From Luscinia megarhynchos (taxonomy: Eukaryota > Chordata > Aves > Passeriformes > Turdidae), in contig CM067564.1 in NCBI GenBank assembly GCA_034336665.1, forward strand, positions 43,476,975 through 43,540,974: a stretch of 64,000 nt of DNA, read 5' to 3'. Below the pieces are notes generated by a model that searched no databases, was not told the DNA's origin, and was given only the letters and a program-made list of their open reading frames with translations. Of the stretch, positions 12,646 through 25,029 are shown piece by piece. The translations under genes and the position numbers were made by a program. Each line of letters begins with the position of its first letter. The stretch's first letter is position 1.

Positions 12646-12756
12646 GGAAAACTTGGATTTTCCTGGCATTTTCTCTCTGACAGTCTACTGGAACCCTGGA
12701 TACTGAGAATTTTGGACTTTCTGTTCTGACAGGCACTGACCCACAAGAAAATACTG

Positions 12757-13213
12757 CTTTTGACCTGAGACTGTGGAGAAGGCTTCCAAAATTAAAAGAC
12801 AGAACTAGAATCACTGGTGTGTAATTTGAATAAAAGTCTTTAATGTCACATGGTGAAAAATTTAGAGTTTGAGGTTTTGGAATGTAGCAGTACATGGGAG
12901 GCAAGACAGAAGTTTTGGAACAAAAGTTTCTTTCTTTTTCACCTGCTCCTTCATGGGTCTAGGAGGTGCTTTTGTAATTGGATAGAAAATTCCACATTGC
13001 AAGTCACAGGTGTGTAGTTATTGGGTTAAAAGTAAAAATAATTTAAGTGTCCATTCTTAATGAGACAAATTGACCCTTAAAAGAGAAAGATACCTCACCA
13101 TTTTTAGCTTGTTAATTAGAAGTAGTGTAGAACTCACTATGATATAAATAAGAATTAATAAACATCCAAGTCCAAACACAAAATATCATCTTTTGAGCAT
13201 TTAATCCCAACCT
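12757..13213 (+). mobile_element. Old interspersed repeat, LTR-like, copy 1 of 2
   Basis: Its reverse complement matches 38,768-39,241 at many spaced landmarks: CTGCTTTTG, GGTGTGTA followed by AATAAAA, GTCACATGGTGAAA, GGTTATTGGGT, AATAAAC.CCAAGTCCAA and TTAATCC. The spacing agrees, so the two are copies of one element of about 450 bp. The AATAAA-like motifs near 12,830 and 13,157 fit an LTR, possibly ERVL type; that class is inference. Confidence 0.6.
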
Positions 13214-13262
13214 CAACAAAAAAAAAAAAAAAGAAAAAAGAAAAAAAGAAAAAAAAAAAGCA
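13214..13262 (+). repeat. Poly-A / AAAAAG tract
   Basis: Runs of A broken by single G, directly after the LTR-like element. Confidence 0.85.
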
Positions 13263-14888
13263 TTCCACAGTCATGATCAACTGGAAGTGGCTTATTCTAG
13301 AAGGAAACCCCCAACTTTTTCTGAAACACATCTTTAATTTCACCAGATGGTTTTCCCACAAATTTCTGGAGTTTAGCAGAGTCTTCCACCTGCCCTACTC
13401 CCAGCTCACTCTCACTTCCCCCAGGGGTTTTATCCATCCCTGTGTTTGTGAGGAGAGAGATGAAGGTTCAAAATTTATCTGCAAATTCCCAAAAAAACCC
13501 TCTTGTCCCTGTGGAATGAACTCCAGGGGATTCAGCATCACTGGTGGGTCACCAAAAATTTCAAGGAAGAGCCTCCCACCCCAAATATTCACCAATATGT
13601 GGATGGACACCTTGGCCATTGGCACCAACACAGACCCTCCAGAAAGAAGAAAAATTCCTTTTTGTTTGTTCTCAATCCCATTTTCCCCACACTACTTTCA
13701 TCCTCCATCTTTTAAACTTGTAATTTCCTCCTAAATAATTTATGCATCACAAAAATGAGGAATTTTGCCTCGTTTTATGTCCTTCTTTAAGTATTTCCAG
13801 CCAGTAAGTGCATTTTTAATCAGTAAATAAAAAGGAAAATGAATAAGGGGAAGCTCTTTATGGATGAGGAGTTGTGGGCATCTTTGAGACAAAAATGCAA
13901 CAGCCCAACTGCATCTTTAATATCTTTTATGAGTCTGTCTCTGAAGCAGCAGCAGTGTTGATACAGCCTAATTAAATCAATTCATCTCTGGAACTTTGCA
14001 ATGCTTGGACTTTTTCCAGGAGGGCTCCTTGGAGCATCTTTTTTCCATTCTCAATCTCTTCCTAAAATTTCTGAGGTAAACAACAACAACAACAACAATG
14101 ATAATTTCTTTCCTGACACTCTACAATCACTGAAGCCCCAAAGGATTTTTTTTTCTTTATGTTAAATTCTGTGTTTATCAATCCTGTTCTCAGCCTGGAG
14201 CTCCTCACCACCACTCTGCTCTTTATTATTTCCCAATTTATTATTTGTATTGCTGAGGTGCCTGCAGGCTTTGAGGAGCACTGATTTCTCTTTCCTTTTA
14301 TTTTTTATTTCATTTCTGGGCGATAAACTGGAAGATCTGGCTTAAAATTCATGGAGTGAGGACTACAGGAACTTGGGGTGTTATTTGGAATTGCAGGCAC
14401 TGAGTTTGCTCCAGGTTCTGGGAGTGTTTCTCACCATGGGATGTTTTTATTCCCCTCTGTCACAACAGAAGCACTTCCCTGTCAAAGATCTTTAGATCTG
14501 AAGCAGGAAAGTTGCTTTTTTATTTAATTTTAAACTTGATTTTTGTGTGTTTTGATGGCTACATGTGTCGTGCCAGCATCTATGTTTGTGATTAAGAGGC
14601 TGGAGAATATATAAAGAATTTAATGAAATTAAAAAGCTGCTGAAATTTAAAAAAGCTCCAGAGAACTGTCATGACTGAAAAAGCTCCCAGAGAACTGAAG
14701 CAAGAGATGGACAAATACATCCCAAAGCCAAAGACTCTGGAAGTTTCTGTTCCTGTTGTTTTACATCCACAGAATCTTAAAAAAAAAAAAAAAAAGCTGG
14801 GTGTTAACACAAATAATCTCCAGAAAACCACCCTGGTCCTAAAAAATCTCGTCTTTAAATTGAGAAATGAGGATTATGGAGGTATTTC
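13263..14888. other. Unique DNA with a short CAA microsatellite
   Basis: A CAA array lies at 14,081-14,098 and poly-A at 14,780-14,797. A homeobox-motif-rich stretch at 13,920-14,000 (CCTAATTAAATCAATTC) may be regulatory. At 14,650-14,700 there is an imperfect direct duplication of AAAAGCTCCAGAGAACTG. Confidence 0.35.
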
Positions 14889-15020
14889 CTAATTCATGGA
14901 ATCCCAGAATGGGCTGGAAAGGACCTTTAAAGGCCACCCTCTTGCCATGGGCAGGGACATCTTTATCAAGATCAGGTTGCTCAGAATCCCATCCAACCTT
15001 GAAGCAAAGCCTGAAGGAGC
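14889..15020 (-). mobile_element. CR1 3' fragment
   Basis: GGAATCCCAGAATGGGCTGG, then AAAGGACCTTTAAAGGCC and CTTGCCATGGGCAGGGACAT, then CAGGTTGCTCAGAATCCCAT: the CR1 3' end in reverse. Confidence 0.88.
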
Positions 15021-16745
15021 TTGGTCTGGGGGAAGAAAGGAAATCTTGCAAATAAACCTCCCAAAGAAATGAGAGATTAAACAACAGAGAATTCATCTGA
15101 GGCATGATAAATATTCCCAATAAAAGTAATAACTTGGACAATATGAACATAGGTGCTGTTTATTCAGTGCTGGTTTATAGGGAATCTTCTCCCATTAAAC
15201 TGAAAGAGCAGCAGAAGTGGGATATGAAACTCCTTTTTATGATATATTAAGATGATATTGGACAATTCAAGTGGAATATTTAGCATTATCACTGCACCAA
15301 GATTCAGCCTCTATCCCACCTGATGGAAAGAGAAATTTTGGAAGATGTTTTCTTCCTTAATCCTATACTGCAAAAAAATCTGAACTTCAGATTATTCTAC
15401 ACAACAAGTTTTATTCAGCAACACAAACTGAATCAATATCCAAAATCAACCTGGGCACAGGTTCAGGTGGACCCTAATTTCAACTTTATTGACTTTGGTG
15501 AATCATTGTGATATACACCCAGAATCTTGAGAGGGGAAAATTCCACATTTTGGGCAAAACCCTAAATATTTTTTAGGTTTTGTGTGCAGAGAGGGGATTC
15601 CCTCTCCAGTTCTTGGCCTGGAGTTTTCCTCTCCTGTTTCTGGCTGGAGTTTGGAGCTTGCCCAGATCCAACCTTTCCTTTTCCCAACAGAAGCCACTCA
15701 ATATTTTTATTTCACTCTGCTCCTGCAGGAGTTTCTGCTCTTTCCAAGAGTTCTTGTCACATTTTTGTGAAGCTCAACAACCAGAATCAACCACAGTTAC
15801 CCCAGGGAAAGTTCCAAACGAGTCCAGTGTAACAACATTACCCCTTCTCATTAATACTTCATTAATTTCCTAATTAAACTCTTCCCTAGATGCCATTTGC
15901 CTTTTTCCACAGCTGCACCACCTTCCTCCTGCCCCGTGGTTTCCACCTCACCTCACCAACCCCTCTTCCTCTCACTTTTCCTTCTGTCAAAGCCTCTGCA
16001 GAAAAATCTGAGCTGCTTAAAAAGAGCAATAAAATGTTATTACGTTCAATAACTTCCAGCAGAATCAAATCTTCTCTCGGAAACAATCTAATTCTGAAAC
16101 CAGGATCCAGCACCTACCCTGCAAAGCAAAATATTGGGAGAAAAACCAACCTCAGCCTGGCTAAACCAGGATTTTAACGCTTGCTTATCCTGAGAGAAAT
16201 CTCTGAGGGGGAATTTCAAAGAGGAAAATGCACAAAGGATTTCTGGGATGGCGTTCAGCCTTTTGTTTTACCTGCTGTGAGCAAACAGATGATCAGAGAA
16301 TGGGATAAAAGGCTTTTTCTCTGGATCAAGAATGCTTTCTGGAGTGATGGAATAGAGGTGATCAGAGGAAATGCAGCTGCAGCAGTGAGGAAGGGTTTGT
16401 GTAATAGATTATAAAACCTTAATGCATTATAAACACACAGAAAAGCTCTTTAGTTTGGCTTGCAGGAGTTCAGGGCAGCATGGAGGGACATTAGCAAGTC
16501 AAAGCAGCAGTGGCATTACTGAGGGATCAAACAGAAATACCTTAATTTTGGAGCATTTTGATATTAATAGTCTGGCTAAACAAGTTCCAGCCAGGTTTTC
16601 CCAAGGAAAATGGGAAATTGCAGGAAATTTTGCTCAGCAGTGCAGGGACATCTGCAAATCTGTGCTAATGCAAAATGGTGTTTGGTTCCAGTGCCCAAGG
16701 GCTCAGGATGGTGGGACAGGTGTGGGAAGCACATCTGGAATCTCT
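15021..16745. other. Unique DNA, nothing recognised
   Basis: Single-copy, AT-moderate sequence. Several T- and A-rich patches are present, with no repeat body or supported exon. Confidence 0.4.
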
Positions 16746-17150
16746 GGGATCCTCAGGACAGGAGGAGGGATGTGAGGGTGGTTCAGGGCCTGGAGCATCT
16801 CTGTGCCCAGGAGAGGCTCAGGGGAGAGGGGCACAGTGAGGGACCCCATCCATGGATCAGTGTCCAAAGGGAGATCCCAAAGGATGGAGGATCCCAAAGG
16901 ATGGAGGATCCCAAAGGATGCAGCAGGCTCTGCTCAGGGCCCAGCAGTGGCACCAGAGGAACAGGCAGCAATGATCCCAGCATGATGGGATCCCTGGATG
17001 TGGGCAGAGACCAGAGAGGGGCTGGGGCTCCTCCCTGGGGACATTCCAGAGCCACCTGGACACTCCCTGTGCCCTCCCTGTGCTCTGGAAGTGGGACCAG
17101 TCACCCACTGTGGTCCTTTCCAGCCTCACTTATCCTGGAATTCTGTGAAA
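16746..17150 (+). mobile_element. CR1 fragment, rearranged
   Basis: Starts GGTTCAGGGCCTGGAGCATC and AGGAGAGGCTCAGGGG (CR1). An atypical middle follows, then a CR1 end TGTGGTCCTTTCCAGCCTC. The middle contains three tandem 17-bp units at 16,873-16,923. Confidence 0.75.
16873..16923 (+). repeat. Three tandem copies of a 17-bp unit
   Basis: GATCCCAAAGGATGGAG is repeated three times, the third with one substitution. It interrupts the CR1 fragment. Confidence 0.9.
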
Positions 17151-17329
17151 TCACTCCACAGGCTTTGAGTGACCCATTTCCAGCACCCAGGTATCTTCTG
17201 GAAAACACCATCCCTGGCTGAGTGCTCTGCTTGGGAACGAAGGGAAATCCCTTTTTCCCAGGAGTGACACAGATAAAACAAGGGGTGATGGGCACAAGTT
17301 ACTCTTGGTGACATTCTGGTGGCACACAA

Positions 17330-17505
17330 GGGGAAAATTATTCTCAGGAAGAACAAGCAGCCACTGGAATAATCTCCCCAGGGAGGGGTGGATTCCCCAG
17401 GGTTGGGAATTTCAAGATTGGGCTGGGCAGGCCTTGTGGCCCAGGAAAGATTGGATCTGATGATCCTTGGGTCCCTTCCAGTGTGGGGTTTTTGTTTCTA
17501 TGATG
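17330..17505 (+). mobile_element. CR1 3' end, divergent subfamily
   Basis: GAATAATCTCCCCAGGGAGG, then GGGCTGGGCAGGCCTTGTGG, then GATCTGATGATCCTTGGGTC and CCTTCCAGTGTGGGGTTTTT. It differs from the common copies here and represents another subfamily. Confidence 0.75.
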
Positions 17506-18184
17506 AGGATATTTCCCTCAATAATTAATTGTGATTAATAAGGATGGCAAATCCAGGCTGGAGACGAGAGGCAGGAATGGCACAGCTGATTTGAGGCTCC
17601 TTGTTTGCTCTGTCACCATCAGAGCATCCCCAAGACCTCACTAATGGGAATTAACCATTTCCAAAAGATGCTTTCAGCCAGAATTTGGTTTCAGCTGTTT
17701 CAGGCTGTGGCTACAACCTGAACTGATGGAATTCCAACCTGCAGGGAAAATCAATGGAATTACAACAACCAGACTAAAGCTACTTAATGATACTTAGGAT
17801 GGAGAAGCAAGAAAATCCTTGGACTTTTTGAAGGAGTTTTTTTGTCAGCACTCAGAGCAGCACAACAAACTCCAGCACCTTCCTGAGGCATTCTGGATGT
17901 TGGTCTGAACAGGGAGAATTTGCAACCTGGGAGAAATTATATTCCTGCTTCCAGAACTACAACTTTACAGATGCTGTGTGGTTTTGGATATTTCTTTCCC
18001 AAACCCTTACAGAACATTGCAAGGGAGAGCAGTGTGTAAAATGAATTACAGATAAATTATAAAAAGGACAGGGCTGGAATTTAATCCAAATATTCTCTGT
18101 ACCTTGAAAATCTGATTATTTTCACCTGCAGCACTTACAGGTGGCTCATAAAAAAGGGAAGAGGGATTTTTTTTCCACCAGTAG
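17506..18184. other. Unique DNA, nothing recognised
   Basis: No repeat body or supported exon is visible in this interval. Confidence 0.4.
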
Positions 18185-18402
18185 ATAAAGAGAGGACAAA
18201 GGGGGATGGCTTTAAAATGCCAGAGGACAGGGATGGATGGGATATTGGGAGGGATTTCTTGGCTGTGAGGGTGGGGAGGAGCTGAAATAGAATTCCCAGA
18301 GCAGCTGTGGCTGCTACTGGATCCCTGGAAGTGTCCAAGGCCAGGTTGGAAATTGGGGCTTGGAGCACCCTGGGATGGTGGGAGCACCCAAACCATTCCA
18401 TA
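18185..18402 (+). mobile_element. CR1 3' end
   Basis: GGACAAAGGGGGATGGCTTT, then GGCTGTGAGGGTGGGGAGGA, CAGAGCAGCTGTGGCTGCTA, GGCCAGGTTGG and AACCATTCCATAATTCC. It keeps more of the 5' side than most copies. Confidence 0.9.
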
Positions 18403-18929
18403 ATTCCTTTTCCTCCTCGGTACATCTCACTGCTAAATGTGACACAGGTGTGCAGAGGGGAAAAGCTCACCTGGTAAAACCATTCCCAAATCCCACTTTG
18501 TGTTATTACCACATGAAACTCCAGGAAAAAATAACCTTTTCAAAAATGCTCTGATGCAAAGTTGCAGCTGGGATCGGTGATTCGGGGAGGTGAATGTGAC
18601 AAGGGAACAACACTTGCACAAACTCCTTTCCACATCAAAGGGGAATTGCTGGGAGCTTGAAAAGGCTTCATCCCCACCCTCACTAATGCAAAGAGCACAA
18701 CAAAGCTGCAGCTCAGCCTGGCCAGTGAAACAGCAGTGAAACAGCAGGGATGGAGGTGGCTTTGAAACCTGATTTGCATCAAATAGCCACTCCAAAGGGA
18801 GGCACGGGCTGGGAGCACTAATGGAGATAAAGCAGCTACATGAGAACGATGCTTTTGAAGTGAATCCTCCAGATCCTGCTCACAGACCTGCCTGGCAAGG
18901 CTGACACCCAGCTGGGAGATTTGCACCTG

Positions 18930-19648
18930 TGTCTTGGGCTGCAATACAGGATGTGACCAGCAGTGTGAATTCTGTCCCCATCTGCTGCAGCCGGGTGGGG
19001 CAGTGCCCCTGATCTCCTGGCACACATTATCTGCTCATGGGCCAGCCAAAAACCAGCTGGGCAATCATCTTTATCTTTGCCACAGCCCATCCTCCCTCCA
19101 GGAGATATCTCCTGTTCATGGCCATGGAGTCCCAGGGCATGACTGATCAAATTCCATCATCCCACTGGGAGATGCTCCAGCCAGGGCAGGAGCCAAGCCT
19201 TTCCTACCCAGAGAAAAACTGAGATTTTGGACACCAAGGCACCTTCTTCCCACTGCATTCCAGAGGAAAACCAGACCCTTCCACATCATCTCTGGAGCTT
19301 CAGAGGAAACTGCACCTTCTCCAGGAGCACTGCTCCAGCTGAACCACATCTGCCACTGCAGGAGGATGCAGCCACCATTGAATGGGACTGCTGCCAACAC
19401 CCTGCCTGACTGACGGGTGTCAGCTTGGATTCTGACTCTGGCAGGGTTTGGGATTGTTCTGTGTAATACTATATTTCTATTTTAATTTTCCTAATAAAGA
19501 ACTGTTATTCCTAATTCCCATCTCTTTGCCTGAGAGCCCCTCAATTTCAAAATCATAATAATAATTTGGAGGGAGGGGGTTTACATTCTCCATTTCAGAG
19601 AGAATCTTCTGCCTTTGTAGGCAGACACTTGTCCTTCACACCAGGACA
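18930..19648 (+). mobile_element. Solo LTR, copy B of the ~0.7 kb family
   Basis: Runs from TGTCTTGGGCTGCAATACAG to CACACCAGGACA, ending in CA. It has a canonical AATAAA at 19,493-19,498, where copies A, C and D read AGTAAA. The left flank (ACCTG) and right flank (CCCAG) do not match, so the target duplication is lost or one end was recombined. The right flank runs into a CR1 end at 19,660. Confidence 0.88.
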
Positions 19649-19659
19649 CCCAGGCACAC

Positions 19660-19837
19660 TCTGGTGGCTCAGGTGACCAAATCTCACCCCTGGAGGTGTT
19701 AAGCCATCCCTGGAAATGCTCAAGGACAGGCTGGACAGCGTTTGGAGCAGCCTGGGATAGTGAAAGGTGTCACAGCAGAGGTTGGAATTGGACAATCTTT
19801 AATGTCCTTCCAACCCAAAACCATCCCAGGAATCACT
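19660..19837 (+). mobile_element. CR1 3' end
   Basis: CCCCTGGAGGTGTTAAGCCA, then GCTCAAGGACAGGCTGGACA, TTTGGAGCAGCCTGGGATAG and CCTTCCAACCCAAAACCATC. Confidence 0.9.
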
Positions 19838-21485
19838 GCTTGGTCCTTCAGACACCCACAAAGCCAAACCTCCTGCCAGTCAAGTTTAAAATGAAATTAA
19901 GCAGCCCAAAACCAAGCTCAGATCCATGTAGTAGCAGGAACCAAATGCTTTAATGTCCATGTCTATCCAAATCAAGGTTAATTCCTTGTGGGAACTGAGT
20001 CTTCCACAGAATCCCATGGATTTCTGTCATCATTTCAATGACAGCTCAGAATCTAATTTTCTTTCCATGTGCTCAGTGAAACCTTTCTTAGCACAAAAGC
20101 TGATGTTGCCTCTTTTTTTTTTTTTTAACCCCCACAAATGAGAACTGGACTTAGCATCAAGACTGGGCCACAAGAGGCTTTTAGAGACAATAACTTTAAA
20201 CGTGTCTGTTGGTCAACAGCAAAGATGATCCTAAAGGGAACTGGGAGGAACTTTTAGGATCTTGAGATTAGTGGCTACAATACTACAAAAATATTGACTT
20301 AGGGTTTCTTGGTATGGCTCAGTAGCCAAATATTTGGCAACTTTTGTCTCAAAATAAACATGCAACTGAATTTTCAGGATGGGGAGAAGGGCCCATCTTT
20401 CTCCCTTATAAAAAAGCAGCTACAGACACCAAGCTCTGGCTGATTATTAAGGTTTTCAGACCAAGGGGAGAAAACTGAGGGCTGCAATGATGTGACAATC
20501 TCACAAATCACACCTTGGGTGCCACCTTTGGAGGGTTCAGTCTATTAATGGTCTGTGCCTTGGTGAGAGCAGGGGAAGGAGGGGGAAGAACCTTGGGTAG
20601 AATCATTAAAATTCCAGGATTCCACCTCCTTCCCTACAAAGCCAGGACTGGCACCAAGCAGGGACACCTGGGTCACCACCATATGGCAGCACAGCAGGAG
20701 CACAGCACCAGGATGTGGCAAATTGAGATTTTTTAAAAAGCTGCCTTGGAGTCTTGAGAAATGACAAAAACCTTCCGCACATTTGGGGGAAAAAATAAAA
20801 AGGAAAAAAATATAAATTTTAGATTTTCTCCAATGAGAGCCAAACTCTGACAGCTTTTTGGGGGCTTTTGCAGGTCCTGGTGCTTTTACAGCTGTGTCTA
20901 CCAGGAGTCCTCAGTAACACTTCCAAATAAATTCTGACACTTCCCACATGAAAAGCAGAACTTTTGGAAACAGGGGTAAAAGCAAGTATGATAGATTCAA
21001 CTATTAAAAAAAACCCAACAAAACCAACCCAAACAATCAAAGAAATCATCCTGCTCCTTTCTCTCTTTTCCAAGGTTGTGGTGAGATCTCTGGTGGGCAG
21101 AAGGTGTTGCTTAGGGCTAGGACTGTGTGGGATCCATACTCTGGTTCCTCTGGATGCAGGAACAACAGAGGGGACATTTCCATGGTTTGGAAGGATGAAG
21201 AGAAAGGCTGGAAGAGGCTCTGAATCCAGTTTGAATGAGCTCAGGTCCTCCAGCTCAGGTCTGCTGCTCTCCAGCACAGCTGGTTTGGAAAAGAACATTC
21301 AAAGATACAAGAGCTTTTATTGAGCCTTGGGGTAAAAAATCAATTTATGGAGAAGGGAAGAGAGTGCAGGATAATGGAAGAGATTTTCCCTGCTACAGAG
21401 CAGTGTTTAAGGCAGAAAGCCTTCCCAGCCTCACCAGGGAAGGACCATTAAAGTCCCTTCACACACCAAAACCGAGAATCAGCTG
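19838..21485. other. Unique DNA, nothing recognised
   Basis: Lies between LTR copies B and C. It contains no retroviral gag, pol or env-like frame, which argues against B and C being the two ends of one provirus. Confidence 0.45.
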
Positions 21486-21543
21486 GGGCTCCTCACCCCT
21501 GGGAGTGTCCAAGGGCAGCCTGGGACAGTGGGAGGTGTCCCTG
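21486..21543 (+). mobile_element. CR1 3' end, left part, split by an LTR
   Basis: CCTGGGAGTGTCCAAGGGCA to GGGAGGTGTCCCTG, where LTR copy C begins. The element resumes at 22,244. Confidence 0.88.
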
Positions 21544-22243
21544 TGTGTTGGGTTGATGTGGCCAAAAATGTGAATTCTGTCCCCATCTGCTGCAGCCGGG
21601 TGGGGCAGTGACCCTGATCTCCTGGCACACATTATCTGCTCATGGGCCAGCTTTAAACCAGCTGGGCAATCATCTTTATCTTCCCACAGCCCATCCTCCC
21701 TCCAGGAGATATCTCCTGTTCATGGCCATGGAGTCCCAGGGCATGACTGATCAAATTCCATCATCCCACTGGGAGATGCTCCAGCCAGGGCAAGAGCCAA
21801 GCCTTTCCTACCCAGAGAAAAACTGAGATTTGGGACACCAAGGCACCTTCTTTCCACTGCATTCCAGAGGAAAACCAGACCTTTCCACATCATCCCTGGA
21901 GCTTCAGGGAAACTGCACCTTCTCCAGGAGCACTGCTCCAGCTGAACCACATCTGCCACTGCAGGAGGATGCAGCCACCATTGAATGGGACTGCTGCCAG
22001 CACCCTGCCTGACTGACAGGTGTCAGCTTGGATTCTGACTCTGGCAGGGTTTGGGACTGTTCTTTGTAATACTGCATTTCTATTTTAATGTTCCTAGTAA
22101 AGAATTGTTATTCCTAATTCCCATCTCTTTGCCTGAGAGCCCCTTAATTTCAAAATGATAATAATAATTTGGAGGGAGGGGGTTTGCATTCTCCATTTCA
22201 AAGAGAAGCTCCTGCCTTCATTTGTGTCCTTCAAACCAGGACA
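21544..22243 (+). mobile_element. Solo LTR, copy C of the ~0.7 kb family, nested in CR1
   Basis: It begins TGTGTTGGGTTGATG and ends CAAACCAGGACA (TG...CA). The flanks are ..GTCCCTG and CCTGCCC.., giving CCTG on both sides. Joined across the insertion they restore the CR1 run GTCCCTGCCCATGG. The order of events is therefore CR1 first, LTR second. The internal retroviral region is absent, as expected after LTR-LTR recombination. Confidence 0.9.
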
Positions 22244-22305
22244 CCTGCCCATGGTTTGGGTTGGAATGAGATGATCTCTACAGTCCCTTCCAACCCAAGG
22301 CTTTC
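22244..22305 (+). mobile_element. CR1 3' end, right part
   Basis: It resumes with CCTGCCCATGG, then GGTTTGGGTTGGAATGAGAT and CCCTTCCAACCC, completing the element interrupted at 21,543. Confidence 0.88.
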
Positions 22306-23415
22306 CCCTTTTTAATTCTGAGTTTCCCATGACCTCTCCCAGCCACCCTCACTGCTCCTCTGCATGTTTGGTGTTCCCTCTCCCAGCAAGGCAGGATCTG
22401 GGTGGGAAGGTGGCACCTGAGGTTGTGACCCCTGCTCTGCACCAGCTCAGAGAGGCTCTCCTGGCACAGCAATGAAGATCTCATCCCTCATCCACCCCGT
22501 GGATTCCCTGGCTGAGCAATGGGAGGGAGTAGAAAATGCCACAGAACATTTTTATGGATGATTCAGCACTGAAGCTCATGGGTTTATGGGGTTTTTTCCC
22601 TCCCATCCCCAAAAACCCTGCTGTGGACAAACCATCAGCTCCCCCTTCCCTTCTGGATCTCAGAATATCCATTAGTTGGCTCAGAAATCCATGGATGCCA
22701 CAAAGCCAAGGAGGAATGAGCAACACATCCCTCAACATGTTTTGCCTTCCTCTGTTCATCTCCCCAGACATCCAAGCCCTGGGTTCCTGATGGGGCAGCT
22801 GGTGCTCTGGGACAGGAAAATGAGGCCAGAAGGTAAAGAGAGAATGGCACAGCTGCTCTCTGGCACCCTGGAAAAATAAAAATCAAACCAATTCTTCCCC
22901 CATCTCCTTGAGAACCCCTTCATGTGCTGAAACAAAAAGCCCTGATTTGAGTTCCCACTTGGATTTGTGGAATTCTGACACATTCTCAGTCAAGCAAGAT
23001 CCCCTCCTTCAATCAGCCCCCATTTTCTGGAGATGTTGGAGAAGGAGGAATCTGGAGTAATTATTGAAAAATCATAAGCAGCAGCTTTGCCCCAGTTACC
23101 AGGACTCCTTTGTCATTTTTTTTTATTGATTACACAAGTATTGACTGAAGTCCCTGAGTCTTGTGCTGCTGTGATAAGAACAGCAACAGTAAAAAACAAA
23201 ATGCAATTAAGTGACATCCTGCTGAACATTTGTGACTGGGAACAAAAAAACAGAAGGAAGGAAAGAAGGAAAAGCAAAGCCTGGATGAAAACTCTCATTG
23301 GTGTCATCCATAGCAACAGCTGGATCTCTGTGATGGGAGCTGTCCTTGTCCAGAAAATTCAGTGTTTGATCTCCTACATTCCCAAAGGGGCTGCATTTAA
23401 TTCTTTATTTTTAAA
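22306..23415. other. Unique DNA, nothing recognised
   Basis: No repeat or supported exon. A frame that starts here and continues into CR1 is not a gene. Confidence 0.4.
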
Positions 23416-23417
23416 AC

Positions 23418-24200
23418 ATGGAATGGTTTGGGTGGGAAGGGATCTGAAAGATCATCTCATTCCAAGCTCATCCATGGGCAGGGACACCTCCCACTGTCCC
23501 AGGCTGCTCCAATCCTTCCTGGGACATTCCAGGGATCCAGGGGCAGCCACAGCTGCTCTGGCAATTCCAGCCCAGCCCAGCCAGGAATTCCTAATTCCCA
23601 AATCTCCCCTTTCCCCATTCCCTGTGTCCTGTCCCTCCATCCCCTGTCCCCAGCCCCTCTCCAGCTCTCCTGCAGCCCCTCCAGGCCCTGCAATGTGCTG
23701 GAAGCTCTCCCTGCATCCTTCCCTTCTCCAGGCTGCCAATTCCCAGCTCTCCACAACCTCACACTGGATCCATCTCCTCTCCAAGGGATTGATGGATCCA
23801 GGGCCTTCCCTTGCAATCTCAGGGAACCATCAAGGCTCTCCCTTCCCTTTTCCTCTCTTTTCCATCCCCCCTGGCCATCAAAATCCCTCTGGATGGATTC
23901 TGAGTGTCCTGAATCCCAGAATCCTGGGCTGCCCTGGCTGGGAAGGGAGCTCAGAGCTCATTGCAGGGACACCTCCCACATCCCAGGCTGCTCCAATCCT
24001 TCCTGGGCCATTGCAGGGATCCAGGGATTCTCTGGCAATTCCAGCCCAGCCAGGAATTCCTAATTCCCAAATCTCCCCTTTCCCCATTCCCTGTGTCCTG
24101 TCCCTCCATCCCTTGTCCCCAGTCCCTCTCCAGCTCTCCTGGAGCCCCTGGAATTTGTTGGAAGCTCTCCCTGGATTCCTCTGGATTCACTGCAGCAATT
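23418..24200 (-). mobile_element. Dimeric CR1, copy 1
   Basis: Read on the minus strand it holds two CR1 3' monomers head to tail: the 5' one at about 23,905-24,200 and the 3' one at about 23,418-23,745. They are separated by a linker of about 160 bp (23,746-23,904). The linker contains CACTGGATCCATCTCC, GGAACCATCAAGGCTCTCCC and CATCAAAATCCCTCTGGATG. The inner monomer keeps its own CR1 end (plus-strand view AGAATCCTGGGCTGCCCTGG). The outer 5' side is cut after GGAATTTGTTGGAAGC. The same arrangement recurs at 27,848 and, inverted, at 34,190. Confidence 0.85.
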
Positions 24201-25029
24201 CTGGCCAAAGGAATTTTTGTGGATTTGTTTTGGTTTTGTTTCTTTCCTCCCCCCACCCCCGGCTCTAATTGATTTTTTGACCAACTCAACTCCAACCACT
24301 AAACCCAAACAAAACCTCTCTCATTTCCAGCTGTTCAATGCCCATCTCACTGAGCTCTGCCCTTATCTCCAAAAACTTTTATCAAAAGCTGCTTTGATTG
24401 GAACAATTTAATGAGCAATTTTTATCATCCTTCTTCAGTGGGGGAAAAAAAAAAGAAACTTCATTCCCCAACATCACCCACAAGTGTAACAGAAGAAAGG
24501 AATTGTATCCCAATCCTCAAGATCCATCTGCTCTCAAACAGACAAGAACAACTTCCAGGAGGCTCCCGTTGATAAGCCTGGTTTGACGTGGATAGGGATT
24601 GCAGGAATTGATTTCCTGGGTTTTTCAGATATGATAAGAAGCATAAATAGTGCAGAACTCCTCCTGAGTTTGCAGATACCACTCTCTTCATTACTGCTCT
24701 CTTCCAGCTGATCATGATTTTTTTTTAAAGAAAAAACTACATATGAATTTTTAGCATTGAAAAATATTATTTTTCAAACAAGAGCTGCAGTGTTCAGGGA
24801 CAGAGCAGGTATGGTGCAGGTCAAATAAACTACTCCACTTTTTAAGAGGAACAACCATTAATGAGATAAAGAAAATGAAAAATATTAAAATATGTTTATT
24901 GCATTATTCTCAACTGTTTGACCAGGAAGAGAAATCAGCAGGTGTAGTGAGATGGTTCAATAATGTCTGTAAAGATAATTAGCAGGTGCAATCATCTCTC
25001 CAGGATTATTCAGAGATTTTAAACACAGG
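24201..25029. other. Unique DNA, nothing recognised
   Basis: AT-rich at 24,720-24,920. No repeat body was identified. Confidence 0.4.

Noticed and set aside
18930..22243. LTR copies B and C as the two ends of one provirus (both have CCTG on their outer sides)
   Set aside because: The 1.9 kb between them has no retroviral coding trace, and copy C has its own CR1 target continuing on both sides.
23087..24268. A 393-codon plus-strand open frame, the longest in the window, with related 200-260-codon frames at 27.9 and 34.2-35.3 kb
   Set aside because: They are antisense or sense translations of the dimeric CR1 and recur wherever that element occurs; no domain or codon signature is visible.
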